Shown: piece by piece, positions 34,632-43,640 of the stretch
Position numbering within the stretch: the stretch's first letter is position 1
How the letters are laid out: the number at the start of each line of letters is the position of its first letter
Source of the DNA: Nonomuraea pusilla
Lineage (GTDB): Bacteria > Actinomycetota > Actinomycetes > Streptosporangiales > Streptosporangiaceae
DNA: 64,000 bases
Direction of reading: 5' to 3'
Assembly (NCBI RefSeq): GCF_900109355.1
Contig: NZ_FOBF01000019.1
Coordinates: forward strand, 113,012 to 177,011
Translations under genes and position numbers: made by a program
The notes under the pieces: model-generated
The model's database searches: none
What the model saw: only the letters and a program-made list of their open reading frames with translations
Told to the model about the DNA's origin: nothing

Positions 34632-35437
34632 CGGGACGTCCTCCTCTGCAGCGGCAGGTACACCGCCATGACCAGCCCGGCCACCACGACCATGTCGAGG
34701 CTGAGGGCGAGGGCGATGTTCTCGTGGCCGACGAGCACGTCGCCGGTCAGCGCGCTGGCGATCTTCAGGGTGACCAGGGGGACGACGGTGCCGACCATGG
34801 CGTTCGCGGTGGCGTAGGCGGAGAAGGCGCTGCCGAACAGCAGCACCACGCCGCCCAGCATGGCGGGCGTCAGCACCGGCAGCGCGACGAGGCGCCAGTA
34901 GTGCCAGGCGGTGGCGCCGTTGTTGGCGGCGGCCTCCCGCCACTGCGGGCGCAGCCCGTCCAGCGCGGGCGCCATGACGAGCACCATGAGCGGCACCGCG
35001 AAGTACAGGTAGACGACGACCAGGCCCCAGAACGTGTAGAGCGCGCCCGTCGGCAGCCCGACCAGCCCGCTGACCACGCCCGAGTTGCCGAGCGTGGCGA
35101 TCCAGAAGAACGCGAGCGGCACCCCGCCGAAGTTGGCCAGGACGCCCGAGGCCGTCAGCACCGACTCCCGCAGCAGCGTGGAGCGCGAGGTGACGACGGC
35201 CTGGGCGAGGAGCGTCCCGAGGACGGCGCCCAGCACCGCGACCACGGCCGACAGCTTGACGCTGCCGGCCATCGCGGTGAGGTAGCCGCCCTGGAGGCTC
35301 TGCGTGATGTTCGCCAGGCTCGGCTCGCCCCCGGCCGTGAGGGCCCCCGCCACCAGCACGGCGGCGGGGATCCCGAAGACGAGGGCGAAGAACGCCAGCA
35401 AGGGCAGCGCGCCGAGCCAGCCCCTGGAGCGGGTCAT
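34619..35437 (-). CDS. ABC transporter permease, first subunit
   Basis: This 272-residue integral membrane protein has six helices. Its EAA-like loop is 'EAAANNGATAWHYWRLVALP'. It overlaps the binding-protein stop by four bases (ATGA) and the second permease start by 13 bases. The subunit is of the PotB/PhnU group (Fe3+/spermidine/phosphonate importers). Its distinct sequence from the second permease implies a heterodimeric channel. Confidence 0.87.
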   Translation of the reverse strand: MTRSRGWLGALPLLAFFALVFGIPAAVLVAGALTAGGEPSLANITQSLQGGYLTAMAGSVKLSAVVAVLGAVLGTLLAQAVVTSRSTLLRESVLTASGVLANFGGVPLAFFWIATLGNSGVVSGLVGLPTGALYTFWGLVVVYLYFAVPLMVLVMAPALDGLRPQWREAAANNGATAWHYWRLVALPVLTPAMLGGVVLLFGSAFSAYATANAMVGTVVPLVTLKIASALTGDVLVGHENIALALSLDMVVVAGLVMAVYLPLQRRTSRWLH

Positions 35438-36588
35438 CCCGAGACAGCGGCGTCCCAGCCGCCGGCCAGCTTGGCCTTGGCCGCGTCCACCTGCTCGGGG
35501 GTGGGGAACGTGGGGGTGCCCTCGACCTGGGGCAGCTTCTCGGCGAGCGCCTTGTCGACGGTGCCGTCGGCGGTCATGGCGGGCAGCAGCACGGGGCGGG
35601 CGAAGCCCTTCAGGTAGAGGTTCTGGCCCTCGGCGCTGTAGAGGTACTCCTGCCAGAGCCTGGCCGCCGCCGGGTGCGGGGCGTCCTTGTTGACGGCCTG
35701 GGCGTACATCTGGAAGTACTTGCCGTCGGTGGGCACGTTGACCTTCCAGTCGAGGCCCTTGCCCGCCATCTGGGGGGCGTACGCGGCGTTGTTGTAGTCC
35801 CAGTCGATGCTGATCTGGGTCTCGCCCTTCTCGATGGTGGCGGGCGTGGTCTCGACCGGGTTGTAGTTGCCGGCGTCCTTGAGCTTCTTGAAGAAGTCCA
35901 GGCCGGGCTGGATGTCGTCGTAGGAGCCGCCGTTCGCGATGGCGGCGGCGTACACGCCGGCGAACGCCGAGCCCGACTTGGTCGGGTTGCCGTTCATGGC
36001 GACCTTGCCCTTGTACTCGGGCTTGAGCAGGTCGGCGAAGCTGGTGGGGCAGGTGGTGATCTTCTTGGCGTCGCAGCCGATGGAGACGTAGCCGCCGTAG
36101 TCGTTCACCCAGAGGCCGGTGGGCTCCTTCTGCCCTTCGGGGATCTTGTCGAAGCTCTGCACCTTGTACGGCGCGAACAGGCCCTCCTTGGCGCCGCTGA
36201 TCGCGAACGACTGGCCGAGGTCCAGCACGTCGGGGGCGCGGTCCTGGCCCTTACGGGTCTTCACGGCGTTGATCTCGTCGGCGCTGGCGGCGTCCGGCGT
36301 CTCGCTCTCGATCTTGATGCCGTACTTCTCTTGGAACTTCTGGATGATCTCGCCGTAGTTCGCCCAGTCGGGCGGCAGGGCGATGACGTGCAGCGCCCCC
36401 TCCTTCTTGGCGGCCTCCACCAGTTTGTCGAAGCCGCCGAAGTCGGCGGCCGAGGTCGCGGTGGCCGCGTTGACCCCGCCCTCCGACGATGTCTTAGGCT
36501 GCTGCGTGCTCGGGGCGGCACCGCACGCCGCGGTGGCCAGGGTCAGGGCCGCGAGTACGCCGGCCGTACGGGCGCGAGGTGGCAACAC
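35434..36588 (-). CDS. ABC transporter solute-binding lipoprotein (PotD/FbpA/AEP-binding type)
   Basis: The 384-residue protein begins with a lipoprotein signal (LAALTLATAAC, Cys22). The mature part is an SBP of the iron/polyamine/phosphonate class: 'KLVEAAKKEGALHVIALPPD', 'IIQKFQEKYGIKIESETPDA', 'PTSFADLLKPEYKGKVAMNG'. The ligand cannot be fixed from sequence. I chose the GTG at 36588, four bases after GGAGG and matching the signal peptide; a longer frame begins 21 codons upstream. It is the first gene of the five-gene operon and lies divergent from the GntR gene. Confidence 0.87.
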   Translation of the reverse strand: MLPPRARTAGVLAALTLATAACGAAPSTQQPKTSSEGGVNAATATSAADFGGFDKLVEAAKKEGALHVIALPPDWANYGEIIQKFQEKYGIKIESETPDAASADEINAVKTRKGQDRAPDVLDLGQSFAISGAKEGLFAPYKVQSFDKIPEGQKEPTGLWVNDYGGYVSIGCDAKKITTCPTSFADLLKPEYKGKVAMNGNPTKSGSAFAGVYAAAIANGGSYDDIQPGLDFFKKLKDAGNYNPVETTPATIEKGETQISIDWDYNNAAYAPQMAGKGLDWKVNVPTDGKYFQMYAQAVNKDAPHPAAARLWQEYLYSAEGQNLYLKGFARPVLLPAMTADGTVDKALAEKLPQVEGTPTFPTPEQVDAAKAKLAGGWDAAVSG

Positions 36589-36630
36589 GTCGCCTCCACT
36601 CTCCAGGGGTGTGGGAAGAACGTAGGTGGA

Positions 36631-36644
36631 CTTGTCCAAACAAG
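36631..36644. promoter_or_regulatory. Operator-like palindrome between transporter operon and GntR gene
   Basis: CTTGT-CCAA-ACAAG is a perfect inverted repeat in the 111-base divergent spacer. An overlapping GGAC-TT-GTCC (36628-36637) adds symmetry. The AT-rich stretch to its right should hold the gntR promoter. The GntR protein encoded next door is the likely ligand of this site (inference). Confidence 0.45.
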
Positions 36645-36699
36645 CGAGCACCAGTTAGTCGCATAAACGTTGCTCTTTCATGAATGCAAAGGGTCGTCA

Positions 36700-37446
36700 A
36701 TGGTGGCGCGCTATGAACGAATAGCCGATGAGCTGCGCGAGGAGATCCTCTCCGGCGCGCACCCGGTGGGCACGCAGTTGCCGAGCGAGGCCGAGCTGGC
36801 CGCGCGGTTCGGCGCGGCGCGCGGCACCGTGCGGCAGGCGGTGGCCGTGCTGGCCGCCGAGGGGCTGGTCGGCTCCCGGCAGGGCGCCAGGCGCATCGTC
36901 CTGGGCAACGCGCCCAGCCAGAGCTTCGCGGAGCTGCACAGCTTCGCGCAGTGGGCGCGCGCGAACGGCTACCGCTACGAGGGCCGGGTGATCGAGCAGC
37001 GCCGCAGGCCGGCGACGGCCGCCGAGGCCGCCAGGCTCGGCTCGGGCGAGGTGCTCGACGTGCTGCGCGTGCGCTCGCTGGAGGGCGAGCCGGTGCTCGT
37101 CGAGCGCACGGCGTACGCGGCGTGGGTGGCGGGCGAGGTGGAGCGGCTGCCGCCCGACTGCGAGTCGGTCACCCAGGCGCTGTACGACGCGATCGGGCTG
37201 GTGTTCGCGTACGGCGAGCACCTCATCGACGCCGTGCCGGCGGGCGCGCAGGACGCGCGGCTGCTCGGGGTGCGCCGCGGCAGCCCGCTGCTGCGCCAGC
37301 GACGTGTGACCACGACGCACGAGGGCAGACCAGTGGAGTCGTCGGACGACAGGTACCGGGCCGGGAGCGTGACCTTCAGCATCCGCAACTCGATCGGCGC
37401 CAACCCGCTCGTCCGGCAGGCCGGCGACTTGCGCTTCCGGCCCTGA
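36700..37446 (+). CDS. GntR/HutC-family transcription regulator
   Basis: The 248-residue protein has the GntR winged helix 'YERIADELREEILSGAHPVG' with 'LPSEAELAARFGAARGTVRQ', and a C-terminal UTRA-type effector domain ('YEGRVIEQRRRPATAAEAAR', 'VLVERTAYAAWVAGEVERLP'). It is divergent from the ABC importer operon and probably controls it in response to the imported substrate or a phosphorylated derivative. AAAGGG precedes the ATG at 36700; a start ten codons upstream is less likely. Confidence 0.87.
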   Translation: MVARYERIADELREEILSGAHPVGTQLPSEAELAARFGAARGTVRQAVAVLAAEGLVGSRQGARRIVLGNAPSQSFAELHSFAQWARANGYRYEGRVIEQRRRPATAAEAARLGSGEVLDVLRVRSLEGEPVLVERTAYAAWVAGEVERLPPDCESVTQALYDAIGLVFAYGEHLIDAVPAGAQDARLLGVRRGSPLLRQRRVTTTHEGRPVESSDDRYRAGSVTFSIRNSIGANPLVRQAGDLRFRP

Positions 37447-37458
37447 GAACATATGTTC
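37447..37458 (+). promoter_or_regulatory. SOS box (LexA operator)
   Basis: GAACATATGTTC is a perfect 12-bp palindrome that fits the actinobacterial/Gram-positive LexA consensus GAAC-N4-GTTC. It directly follows the gntR stop codon and lies 68 bases before the DUF6504 gene. It marks the following operon as DNA-damage inducible. Confidence 0.88.
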
Positions 37459-37525
37459 GACTTATAGCACCCGCCTTCCCCCGGGTGGCTCACCATCAGA
37501 ACCAGGAGCCGCGGGGAGAAGCGAC

Positions 37526-37792
37526 TTGAGCAGACTCTATGGCGACCCGATAGAGGTGTGGACGAGGGACGGCGATCCGATCCAGTTCGTCTGGCGCGAC
37601 CGCCTCTACCTCGTGCGTCGCGTGCTCGACCACTGGGTGGTCGCGCGCGAGTGGTGGAAGACCGGCGAGAGCGATCCGGGCGAGCGCCGCTTCTGGCGGG
37701 TCGAGGCCGGCCCGGGGCGGGAGGTCGGCTCGTACGAGCTGAGGTTCGACACCGCCGGCGGCGACTGGCTGCTCCTGCGGGGGTGGGACTGA
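37526..37792 (+). CDS. DUF6504-family small protein
   Basis: This 88-residue protein is rich in Trp and Arg: 'DPIQFVWRDRLYLVRRVLDH', 'WVVAREWW' and 'GERRFWRVEAGPGREVGSYE'. It matches the DUF6504 proteins that accompany DnaE2 and ImuB-type polymerases in actinomycetes. The role is unknown; the operon position suggests an accessory to damage-tolerant synthesis. Its stop overlaps the dnaE2 start (TGATG), and an SOS box lies upstream. Confidence 0.8.
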   Translation: MSRLYGDPIEVWTRDGDPIQFVWRDRLYLVRRVLDHWVVAREWWKTGESDPGERRFWRVEAGPGREVGSYELRFDTAGGDWLLLRGWD

Positions 37793-40700
37793 TGACCGCG
37801 CCGTTCCCGCACCTCAACGTGAGCTCCGCCTACTCGATGCGCTACGGCACCGCCTTCCCGCACGCCCTGGCGCTGCGGGCGGCCGAGCACGGCATGGACA
37901 TCCTGGCGCTGACCGACCGCGACGGCCTGTACGGCGCGGTCAAGCACGCCCACGCCTGCGCGGCGGCCGGCATCGCGCCGGTGCTCGGCGTGAACCTCGC
38001 GCTCGACACCTCGGCCCCCGAGCCGGGCCAGTGGCTGAAGGCGCCGCGCCCGCGCACGGGCCCCGACGCCGAGGACCGCGTCACCGTGCTGGCCCGCGGC
38101 GGCGGCTGGGCGCGGCTGTCCCGCCTGGTCACGGCCGCCCACCACGCGGGCGAGCGCGGCGCGCCGAAGGTGACCAGGGACCTGGTCGGGGCGTGGGCGG
38201 GCGGCCCCGGCGGCGCCCACGGGTTCGGCGCGGACGACGGCCTGGTCGTGCTGCTCGGCCCCAGGTCCGACGTGGGGCGGGCGGCGGCGCTGCGCCACGA
38301 CGAGCGGGCCGCGGAGCTGCTCGCCCTGTGGCGGGCGGCCGTGCCCGGCGTCGTCGTCGAGGTGGCCGACCAGTACGGCTTCCGCGACTCGATCACGGCC
38401 GTGCGCATGCTCGCGCTGGCGGAGTCGGCCGGGGTGCCCGCGGTGCTGACCAACGCGGTGCGCCACCTCGACCCGGCCGACCACCAGGTCGGCGACGTGC
38501 TCGACGCGGCCCGCCAGCTCGTCCCGCTGCACCCGCGCCATCTGGAGGGCTCCACCACCCACGCCTACCTCAAGAGCACCGAGGAGATGCGGCAGGTGGC
38601 GGCGAGGATCTGCGGCGGCGACGGGGCCGCGGCGGGCCGCCTGCTGCTCACCACCAGGCGGCTGGCGGAAGCGTGCTCGCTCGACCCGCTGGAGCTGCTG
38701 GCGCTGCGCGCCGACCCGCCGAACCTGCATCTGCCGGAGATCGGCGGCGACCCGGTGCCGTTGCTGCGCGGCCGGGTCGAGGACGGCCTGGCCGCGCGCG
38801 GCCTGGCCCGCTCGCGCGAGGCCAGGGAGCGCGCCGCGGACGAGCTGCGGATCATCGAGAGGAAGCGGCTGTCCGGGTACTTCGTGGCGGTGGCCGGCAT
38901 CACCGACATGATCCGCGGCATGGGCGTGCGCTGCGCCATCCGCGGCTCCGGCGCGGGCAGCCTGGTCAACTACCTCATCGGCATCGGCGGGGTGAACCCC
39001 CTTGAGCACGGCCTGCTCATGGAGCGCTTCCTCGCGGAGAGCCGCGTCGGGCTGCCCGACATCGACCTCGACGTGGAGTCGGCCCGCAGGCTCGACTGCT
39101 ACAAGGCCATCTTCGACCGCTACGGCGAGTCCCAGGTGGCGTGCGTGTCGATGATGGAGACCTACCGGGCGCGCAGCGCGATCAGGGACGTCGCAGGGGC
39201 CATGGGCCTGCCGCCGCACGAGATCGACGCCATCGCCAAGGCGTTCCCGCACATCAGGGCGCGGCAGATCACCGCGTCGCTGGCCGACCTGCCCGAGCTG
39301 CGCGAGAGCCGGCTCGGCGAGGCCGGGCTCGACCGGGTGTTCCGGCTGGCCGAGAAGCTCGACGGGCTGCCCAGGCACATCGCCATGCACCCGTGCGGCG
39401 TGCTCGTCGGCAACGCCGGGCTGCGCGACAGGACGCCGGTCGAGCGCAGCATGCTGGAGTTCCCGATGTCGCAGTTCGACAAGGACGACGTCGAGGAGGC
39501 CGGGCTGCTCAAGCTCGACGTGCTGGGCGTGCGCATGCAGTCGGCCCTGGCGTACGCGCTGAGCGAGATCAAGCGGGTGGACGACGTCGTCGTGGAGCTC
39601 GACACGCAGCGCGGCGACGAGCCGGGCGTCGAGTACGTGCCGCACGACGACCAGGACACCTACGACCTGATCTGCGCGGCCAGGACCATCGGGTGCTTCC
39701 AGATCGAGTCGCCGGGCCAGCGCGAGCTGGTCGCCAAGCTGGAGCCGCGCGCGATGCACGACCTGATCGTCGACATCTCCCTGTTCAGGCCGGGCCCGGT
39801 CAACTCCGACATGGTCACCCCGTACCTGGAGGCCAGGGGCGGGTGGCGGCGGCCGTACTATCCGCACGAGCGGCTGCGCGACGCGCTGAAGGAGACCCAC
39901 GGCGTCGTCGTGTTCCACGAGCAGGTGCTCAGGATCATCGCGGTGATGACGGGCAGGGACCTGTCGTTCGCCGAGAGCATGCGCCGCGCGCTCGACACCC
40001 CGGAGGGCAGGGACCGCGTCCGCCGCATGTTCGTGCCGCTCGCGCAGGCCAACGGGTTCGGCGACGACGCGGTCGAACGGGCGTGGAAGGTGCTCGACGC
40101 GTTCGGCGCGTTCGGGTTCTGCAAGGCGCACGCGGCGGCGTTCGCGCTGCCCACGTACCAGTCGGCCTGGCTCAAGCGGCACCACGCGGCGGCGTTCTTC
40201 GCCGGGGTGCTCACGCACGAGCCCGGCATGTACCCTCCGCGCGTCATCATCGACGAGGCCAGGCAGTGCGGCGTGCGGATCCTGCCGCTCGACGTCAACG
40301 CCTCGGGCAGGCACTGGCGGGTGGAGCGGCTCGGGCCGCGGGACGAGGACGCCGCCGCGCCGCTGCGCGTCCGGGTGCCGCGCGGGGAGCTCGACGGCGA
40401 CCCGCTGCGGCTGCGCCGCGACCTCAGGATCGAGGAGATCGGCAAGGGGTACGCGCTGCGGGTGCCGTTCTCGGCGGTCAAGGGGGTCAGCGAGGCCGAG
40501 GTGGAGCGCATGGTGGCGGGCCAGCCGTACACGTCGCTCGCCGACTTCTGGGACCGGGCCCGCCCGTCGCGTCCCACGATGGAGCGGATCGTCCAGGTGG
40601 GCGGCCTCGACGCGCTGCACGGCCTGCACCCCGGCGGCCCGCGCTGGCGGCCGGGCGAGCTGACCAGGCGCGACCTGGTCGCGCAGGTGGGCGTGCTGGA

Positions 40701-41457
40701 ACGGTCGTCCTCGATCGGCGTCAGGCAGGGGCCGCGCGCGTCGAGGCGCTACACCTCGCCCGCCTGCCCGCCTGAGGAGCCGCAGGGCGCGGTGCAGCTC
40801 CCGCTGGGCTTCACCGAGCGCGTCGCCGCCGGCGAGCTGCCCGAGATGACCGAGACGGAGATGGTCGAGGCGGAGCTGGACATCCTCGGCATCGACGTCA
40901 GCCGGCACGTCCTCAGCTTCTACGACGACCTGCTCGACGCGCTGGGCGTGGTGCGCTCGAAGGATCTGCTCGCCCAGCGCAACGGCGCCGAGATCCTGGT
41001 GGCCGGGGTCAAGGTGGCCACGCAGACGCCGGCCGTGCGCTCGGGTCAGCGCGTCATCTTCACCACCCTGGACGACTCGACGGGCCCGGTGGACCTGACG
41101 TTCTTCGAGTCGGTGCAGGGCTGGTGCGCGGCGACGGTGTTCGGCTCCTGGCTCATGGTCGCCAAGGGGGTGGTCAGGCGCACCGGCGTCCGCGCGGTCT
41201 CGCTGCGCGCCGTCGACTGCTGGGACCTGGTGGACCTCGACGCGCTGCGGCGCTCCGAGGGCGTCGAGGCGGTCAGGGAGCTCCTGGCCAGGAAGCCGGA
41301 GGAGCGCGGAGGGGTCGGCGGGCGCAGGATCGAGTACCCGAACGGCTACCGGCTCTCGCCGTACTCCGACCTGGGGCCGGCAGGGCCGGGGATCTCGTCG
41401 CCGCCCCGCCGCCTGTGGCACGCCAGCCCGGGCAGCTCGGGCCCCACCGCGGCCTGA
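37792..41457 (+). CDS. dnaE2: Error-prone DNA polymerase DnaE2 (ImuC)
   Basis: The 1221-residue C-family polymerase performs mutagenic lesion bypass. The N-terminal PHP domain is present ('HLNVSSAYSMRYGTAFPHAL', 'DILALTDRDGLYGAVKHAHA'). The palm has 'RGSGAGSLVNYLIGI' and the catalytic Asp pair in GLPDIDLDVE, with the third acidic residue in 'LLKLDVLGVRMQ'. The fingers include 'DISLFRPGPVNSDMVTPYLE' and 'FGFCKAHAAAFALPTYQSAW', and the C-terminal OB region 'VKVATQTPAVRSGQRVIFTT' follows. Length is somewhat above the usual ~1050-1150. The ATG overlaps the DUF6504 stop, so translation is coupled and the operon is SOS-controlled. Confidence 0.93.
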   Translation: MTAPFPHLNVSSAYSMRYGTAFPHALALRAAEHGMDILALTDRDGLYGAVKHAHACAAAGIAPVLGVNLALDTSAPEPGQWLKAPRPRTGPDAEDRVTVLARGGGWARLSRLVTAAHHAGERGAPKVTRDLVGAWAGGPGGAHGFGADDGLVVLLGPRSDVGRAAALRHDERAAELLALWRAAVPGVVVEVADQYGFRDSITAVRMLALAESAGVPAVLTNAVRHLDPADHQVGDVLDAARQLVPLHPRHLEGSTTHAYLKSTEEMRQVAARICGGDGAAAGRLLLTTRRLAEACSLDPLELLALRADPPNLHLPEIGGDPVPLLRGRVEDGLAARGLARSREARERAADELRIIERKRLSGYFVAVAGITDMIRGMGVRCAIRGSGAGSLVNYLIGIGGVNPLEHGLLMERFLAESRVGLPDIDLDVESARRLDCYKAIFDRYGESQVACVSMMETYRARSAIRDVAGAMGLPPHEIDAIAKAFPHIRARQITASLADLPELRESRLGEAGLDRVFRLAEKLDGLPRHIAMHPCGVLVGNAGLRDRTPVERSMLEFPMSQFDKDDVEEAGLLKLDVLGVRMQSALAYALSEIKRVDDVVVELDTQRGDEPGVEYVPHDDQDTYDLICAARTIGCFQIESPGQRELVAKLEPRAMHDLIVDISLFRPGPVNSDMVTPYLEARGGWRRPYYPHERLRDALKETHGVVVFHEQVLRIIAVMTGRDLSFAESMRRALDTPEGRDRVRRMFVPLAQANGFGDDAVERAWKVLDAFGAFGFCKAHAAAFALPTYQSAWLKRHHAAAFFAGVLTHEPGMYPPRVIIDEARQCGVRILPLDVNASGRHWRVERLGPRDEDAAAPLRVRVPRGELDGDPLRLRRDLRIEEIGKGYALRVPFSAVKGVSEAEVERMVAGQPYTSLADFWDRARPSRPTMERIVQVGGLDALHGLHPGGPRWRPGELTRRDLVAQVGVLERSSSIGVRQGPRASRRYTSPACPPEEPQGAVQLPLGFTERVAAGELPEMTETEMVEAELDILGIDVSRHVLSFYDDLLDALGVVRSKDLLAQRNGAEILVAGVKVATQTPAVRSGQRVIFTTLDDSTGPVDLTFFESVQGWCAATVFGSWLMVAKGVVRRTGVRAVSLRAVDCWDLVDLDALRRSEGVEAVRELLARKPEERGGVGGRRIEYPNGYRLSPYSDLGPAGPGISSPPRRLWHASPGSSGPTAA

Positions 41458-41463
41458 GGAGGG

Positions 41464-42177
41464 TCAGGTCCGCACGGTCGTCGTGGCCGCCTCCGCCGCC
41501 TGGTCCCCGGCGGGCGTCTCGGCGCCCTCGCGGCGCGGCCCCCTCACCAGGGCGGCGCGCTGGACGTGGGTGATCTCGTGGACGGTCGCCGCGCACAGCG
41601 CCGCCGCCACGGCCGCGCAGGCCAGCTCCAGCGGCCCGACCCCGGTGAGGTCGCCGGCGGAGGAGTCGAGCGGCAGGCGGATCGTCACCAGCGCCAGCGT
41701 GGCCAGCCAGCTCAGCCACCAGCCGGCCAGCGTCAGCCGCCAGCGGCCGAGCCGCTCGCGGGGCGGTTCGGCGGCCCGCCACACGTCGTCCACCAGGATC
41801 ACCGGGGCGATCAGGTTGACGCCCGGCATCAGCCAGGCGGCGGCGACCGGGCCGGCGAGGGCCGAGCGGTCCCTGACCTGCCTGGCCCGCACCAGCCACG
41901 TCGCGTACGCGGCGGCCGCGGCGATCGTGGTGCCCGCCATGACCATCATGAGGACGGCGAACGTCGTCACCGCGCCCACCACGGCCTCCGCCTCGGCGCC
42001 CCGGGGGCGGCCGCCGAAGGCGGCGAGCTGGGCGGCGAGGCTGCGGCCGCGGGTGGTCTCGAAGAGCACGAGGGCGCCGAGGGAGAGGATCTGCGCGGCG
42101 AGCGTCACGTAGACGGCGGTGGCGGCTCTGGTCGGCGGTGCCTGGGTGTGGCGCACGATGTTCTCCCCCCGGGCCAT
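41464..42177 (-). CDS. DUF4328-family membrane protein
   Basis: The 237-residue protein has about six membrane helices with the DUF4328 pattern: 'AAAYATWLVRARQVRDRSAL', 'WLMPGVNLIAPVILVDDVWR', then 'GWWLSWLATLALVTIRLP'. These proteins are found in actinomycetes with no known function. It ends six bases from the convergent dnaE2 gene, and its own start is 46 bases from the end of the response-regulator gene on the same strand. Confidence 0.8.
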   Translation of the reverse strand: MARGENIVRHTQAPPTRAATAVYVTLAAQILSLGALVLFETTRGRSLAAQLAAFGGRPRGAEAEAVVGAVTTFAVLMMVMAGTTIAAAAAYATWLVRARQVRDRSALAGPVAAAWLMPGVNLIAPVILVDDVWRAAEPPRERLGRWRLTLAGWWLSWLATLALVTIRLPLDSSAGDLTGVGPLELACAAVAAALCAATVHEITHVQRAALVRGPRREGAETPAGDQAAEAATTTVRT

Positions 42178-42223
42178 GCGCTGAGGTTCTGATTCACTTG
42201 TATCCCGCCGACCTCGCTGTTAA

Positions 42224-42871
42224 TCAGCTCACGACACCCGATTCCCACGCCCAGGCCGCGATCTCCACCCGGTTCCTGACGCCGAGTTTCGCCTGGATGC
42301 TGCCCAGGTGCGTCTTGACCGTCGAGAGCGAGACGAACAGCTCGGCGGCCACCTCCTGGTTGGTGCGGCCGCGGGCGACGAGCCGGACGACGTCCAGCTC
42401 GCGGTCGGTCAGCGGGTCGTTCGGCATGGGGGCGGTGCGCCGCGGCCTGGCCAGGTGCTGGAGCAGCCGCACCGTGATCGACGGCGACACCAGCGACTCG
42501 CCGCTCGCCGCCGCCCTGACGGCCTCGATGAGCAGGGTGGGCCCGCTGTCCTTGAGCAGGAAGCCGGTGGCTCCCGCGCGCAGCGCGCCGTAGACGTACT
42601 CGTCCAGGTCGAAGGTGGTGACGATGACCACGCGCATCGGATGCTCGACGCCGGGGCCGGCGAGGAGCCTGGTCACCTCCAGGCCGTCGAGCTTGGGCAT
42701 CCTGATGTCGAGCAGGCACACGTCCGGCTTGAGCCGCCTGGCCTCGGAGATCGCCTCGGCGCCGTCCGCGACGGCCGCCACGACCTCCATGTCCGGTTGA
42801 GCGTCCAAAATCATCTGAAAGCCGGTACGTACGAGTTGCTGGTCGTCGGCGATGAGCACCCGAATAGTCAC
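42224..42871 (-). CDS. NarL/LuxR-family response regulator
   Basis: The 215-residue protein has an N-terminal receiver ('VLIADDQQLVRTGFQMILDA', phospho-acceptor Asp in VCLLDIRMPK, Thr/Lys in 'VIVTTFDLDEY' and 'GFLLKDSGPTLLIEAVRAAA') and a C-terminal LuxR HTH ('LTDRELDVVRLVARGRTNQE', 'LFVSLSTVKTHLGSIQAKLG'). The GTG at 42871 is the natural start. It lies divergent from an ABC exporter it may control. No histidine kinase gene is adjacent, which is unusual for this arrangement. Confidence 0.88.
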   Translation of the reverse strand: MTIRVLIADDQQLVRTGFQMILDAQPDMEVVAAVADGAEAISEARRLKPDVCLLDIRMPKLDGLEVTRLLAGPGVEHPMRVVIVTTFDLDEYVYGALRAGATGFLLKDSGPTLLIEAVRAAASGESLVSPSITVRLLQHLARPRRTAPMPNDPLTDRELDVVRLVARGRTNQEVAAELFVSLSTVKTHLGSIQAKLGVRNRVEIAAWAWESGVVS

Positions 42872-42962
42872 GGCGACCACTCTAGGATCGGCCGATCGGC
42901 CGAGGCGCAACCGGTCGCGAGGCCGATCCGCCGCACCCCGCCCCCGCGGGAGGCTCGACCCC

Positions 42963-43640
42963 ATGAACGACGTGCTTGTTGGACGGGCCCTGGTCAAACG
43001 GTTCGGGCAGACGGTCGCCCTGGGCGGCGTGGACATCGCGATACGCGCCGGCGAGGCCGTGGCCATCATGGGGCCGAGCGGGTCCGGCAAGTCCACCCTG
43101 CTCCACTGCCTGGCGGGGATCATGAAGCCGGACGACGGCGAGGTGCACCTGCTCGGCCAGCGCATCGACCGGATGCGCGAGCGGGAGCGCAGCGCCCTGC
43201 GCCGCACCCGGTTCGGGTTCGTCTTCCAGTTCGGCCAGCTCCTGCCCGAGCTGCCCGCCGAGGAGAACGTCGCCCTGCCGCTCATGCTCGGCGGCGTCGC
43301 CCGGCAGGAGGCCGTGCGGTCGGCCCGCGCCTGGTTCGTCCCGCTCGGCCTGCACGGCATGGAGCAGCGGCGGCCAGGCGAGCTGTCCGGCGGCCAGGCC
43401 CAGCGGGTGGCCATCGCCAGGGCGCTGGTCACCAAGCCCGCCGTGGTGTTCGCCGACGAGCCCACCGGCGCGCTCGACCAGCAGACCGGACACGACACGA
43501 TGCGGCTGCTCGTCGAGGCGACCAAGCACAACGGCGCGTCCCTGATCGTCGTCACCCACGACCCGAACGTGGCCCGCGCGTGCGACCGCATGGTCGAGGT
43601 CCGCGACGGGCGGCTGCTGGCGGGCGGTGTCCCGGCGTGA
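42963..43640 (+). CDS. ABC exporter ATPase (LolD/MacB/SalX type)
   Basis: The 225-residue ATPase has Walker A 'IMGPSGSGKSTLLHCLAGIM', signature 'ELSGGQAQRVAIARALVTKP' and Walker B 'VVFADEPTGALDQQTGHDTM'. It is the type that partners FtsX-like permeases for export of peptides, antibiotics or lipids. The downstream permease begins within its stop codon (GTGA). The divergent LuxR-type response regulator is its probable controller. Confidence 0.9.
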   Translation: MNDVLVGRALVKRFGQTVALGGVDIAIRAGEAVAIMGPSGSGKSTLLHCLAGIMKPDDGEVHLLGQRIDRMRERERSALRRTRFGFVFQFGQLLPELPAEENVALPLMLGGVARQEAVRSARAWFVPLGLHGMEQRRPGELSGGQAQRVAIARALVTKPAVVFADEPTGALDQQTGHDTMRLLVEATKHNGASLIVVTHDPNVARACDRMVEVRDGRLLAGGVPA

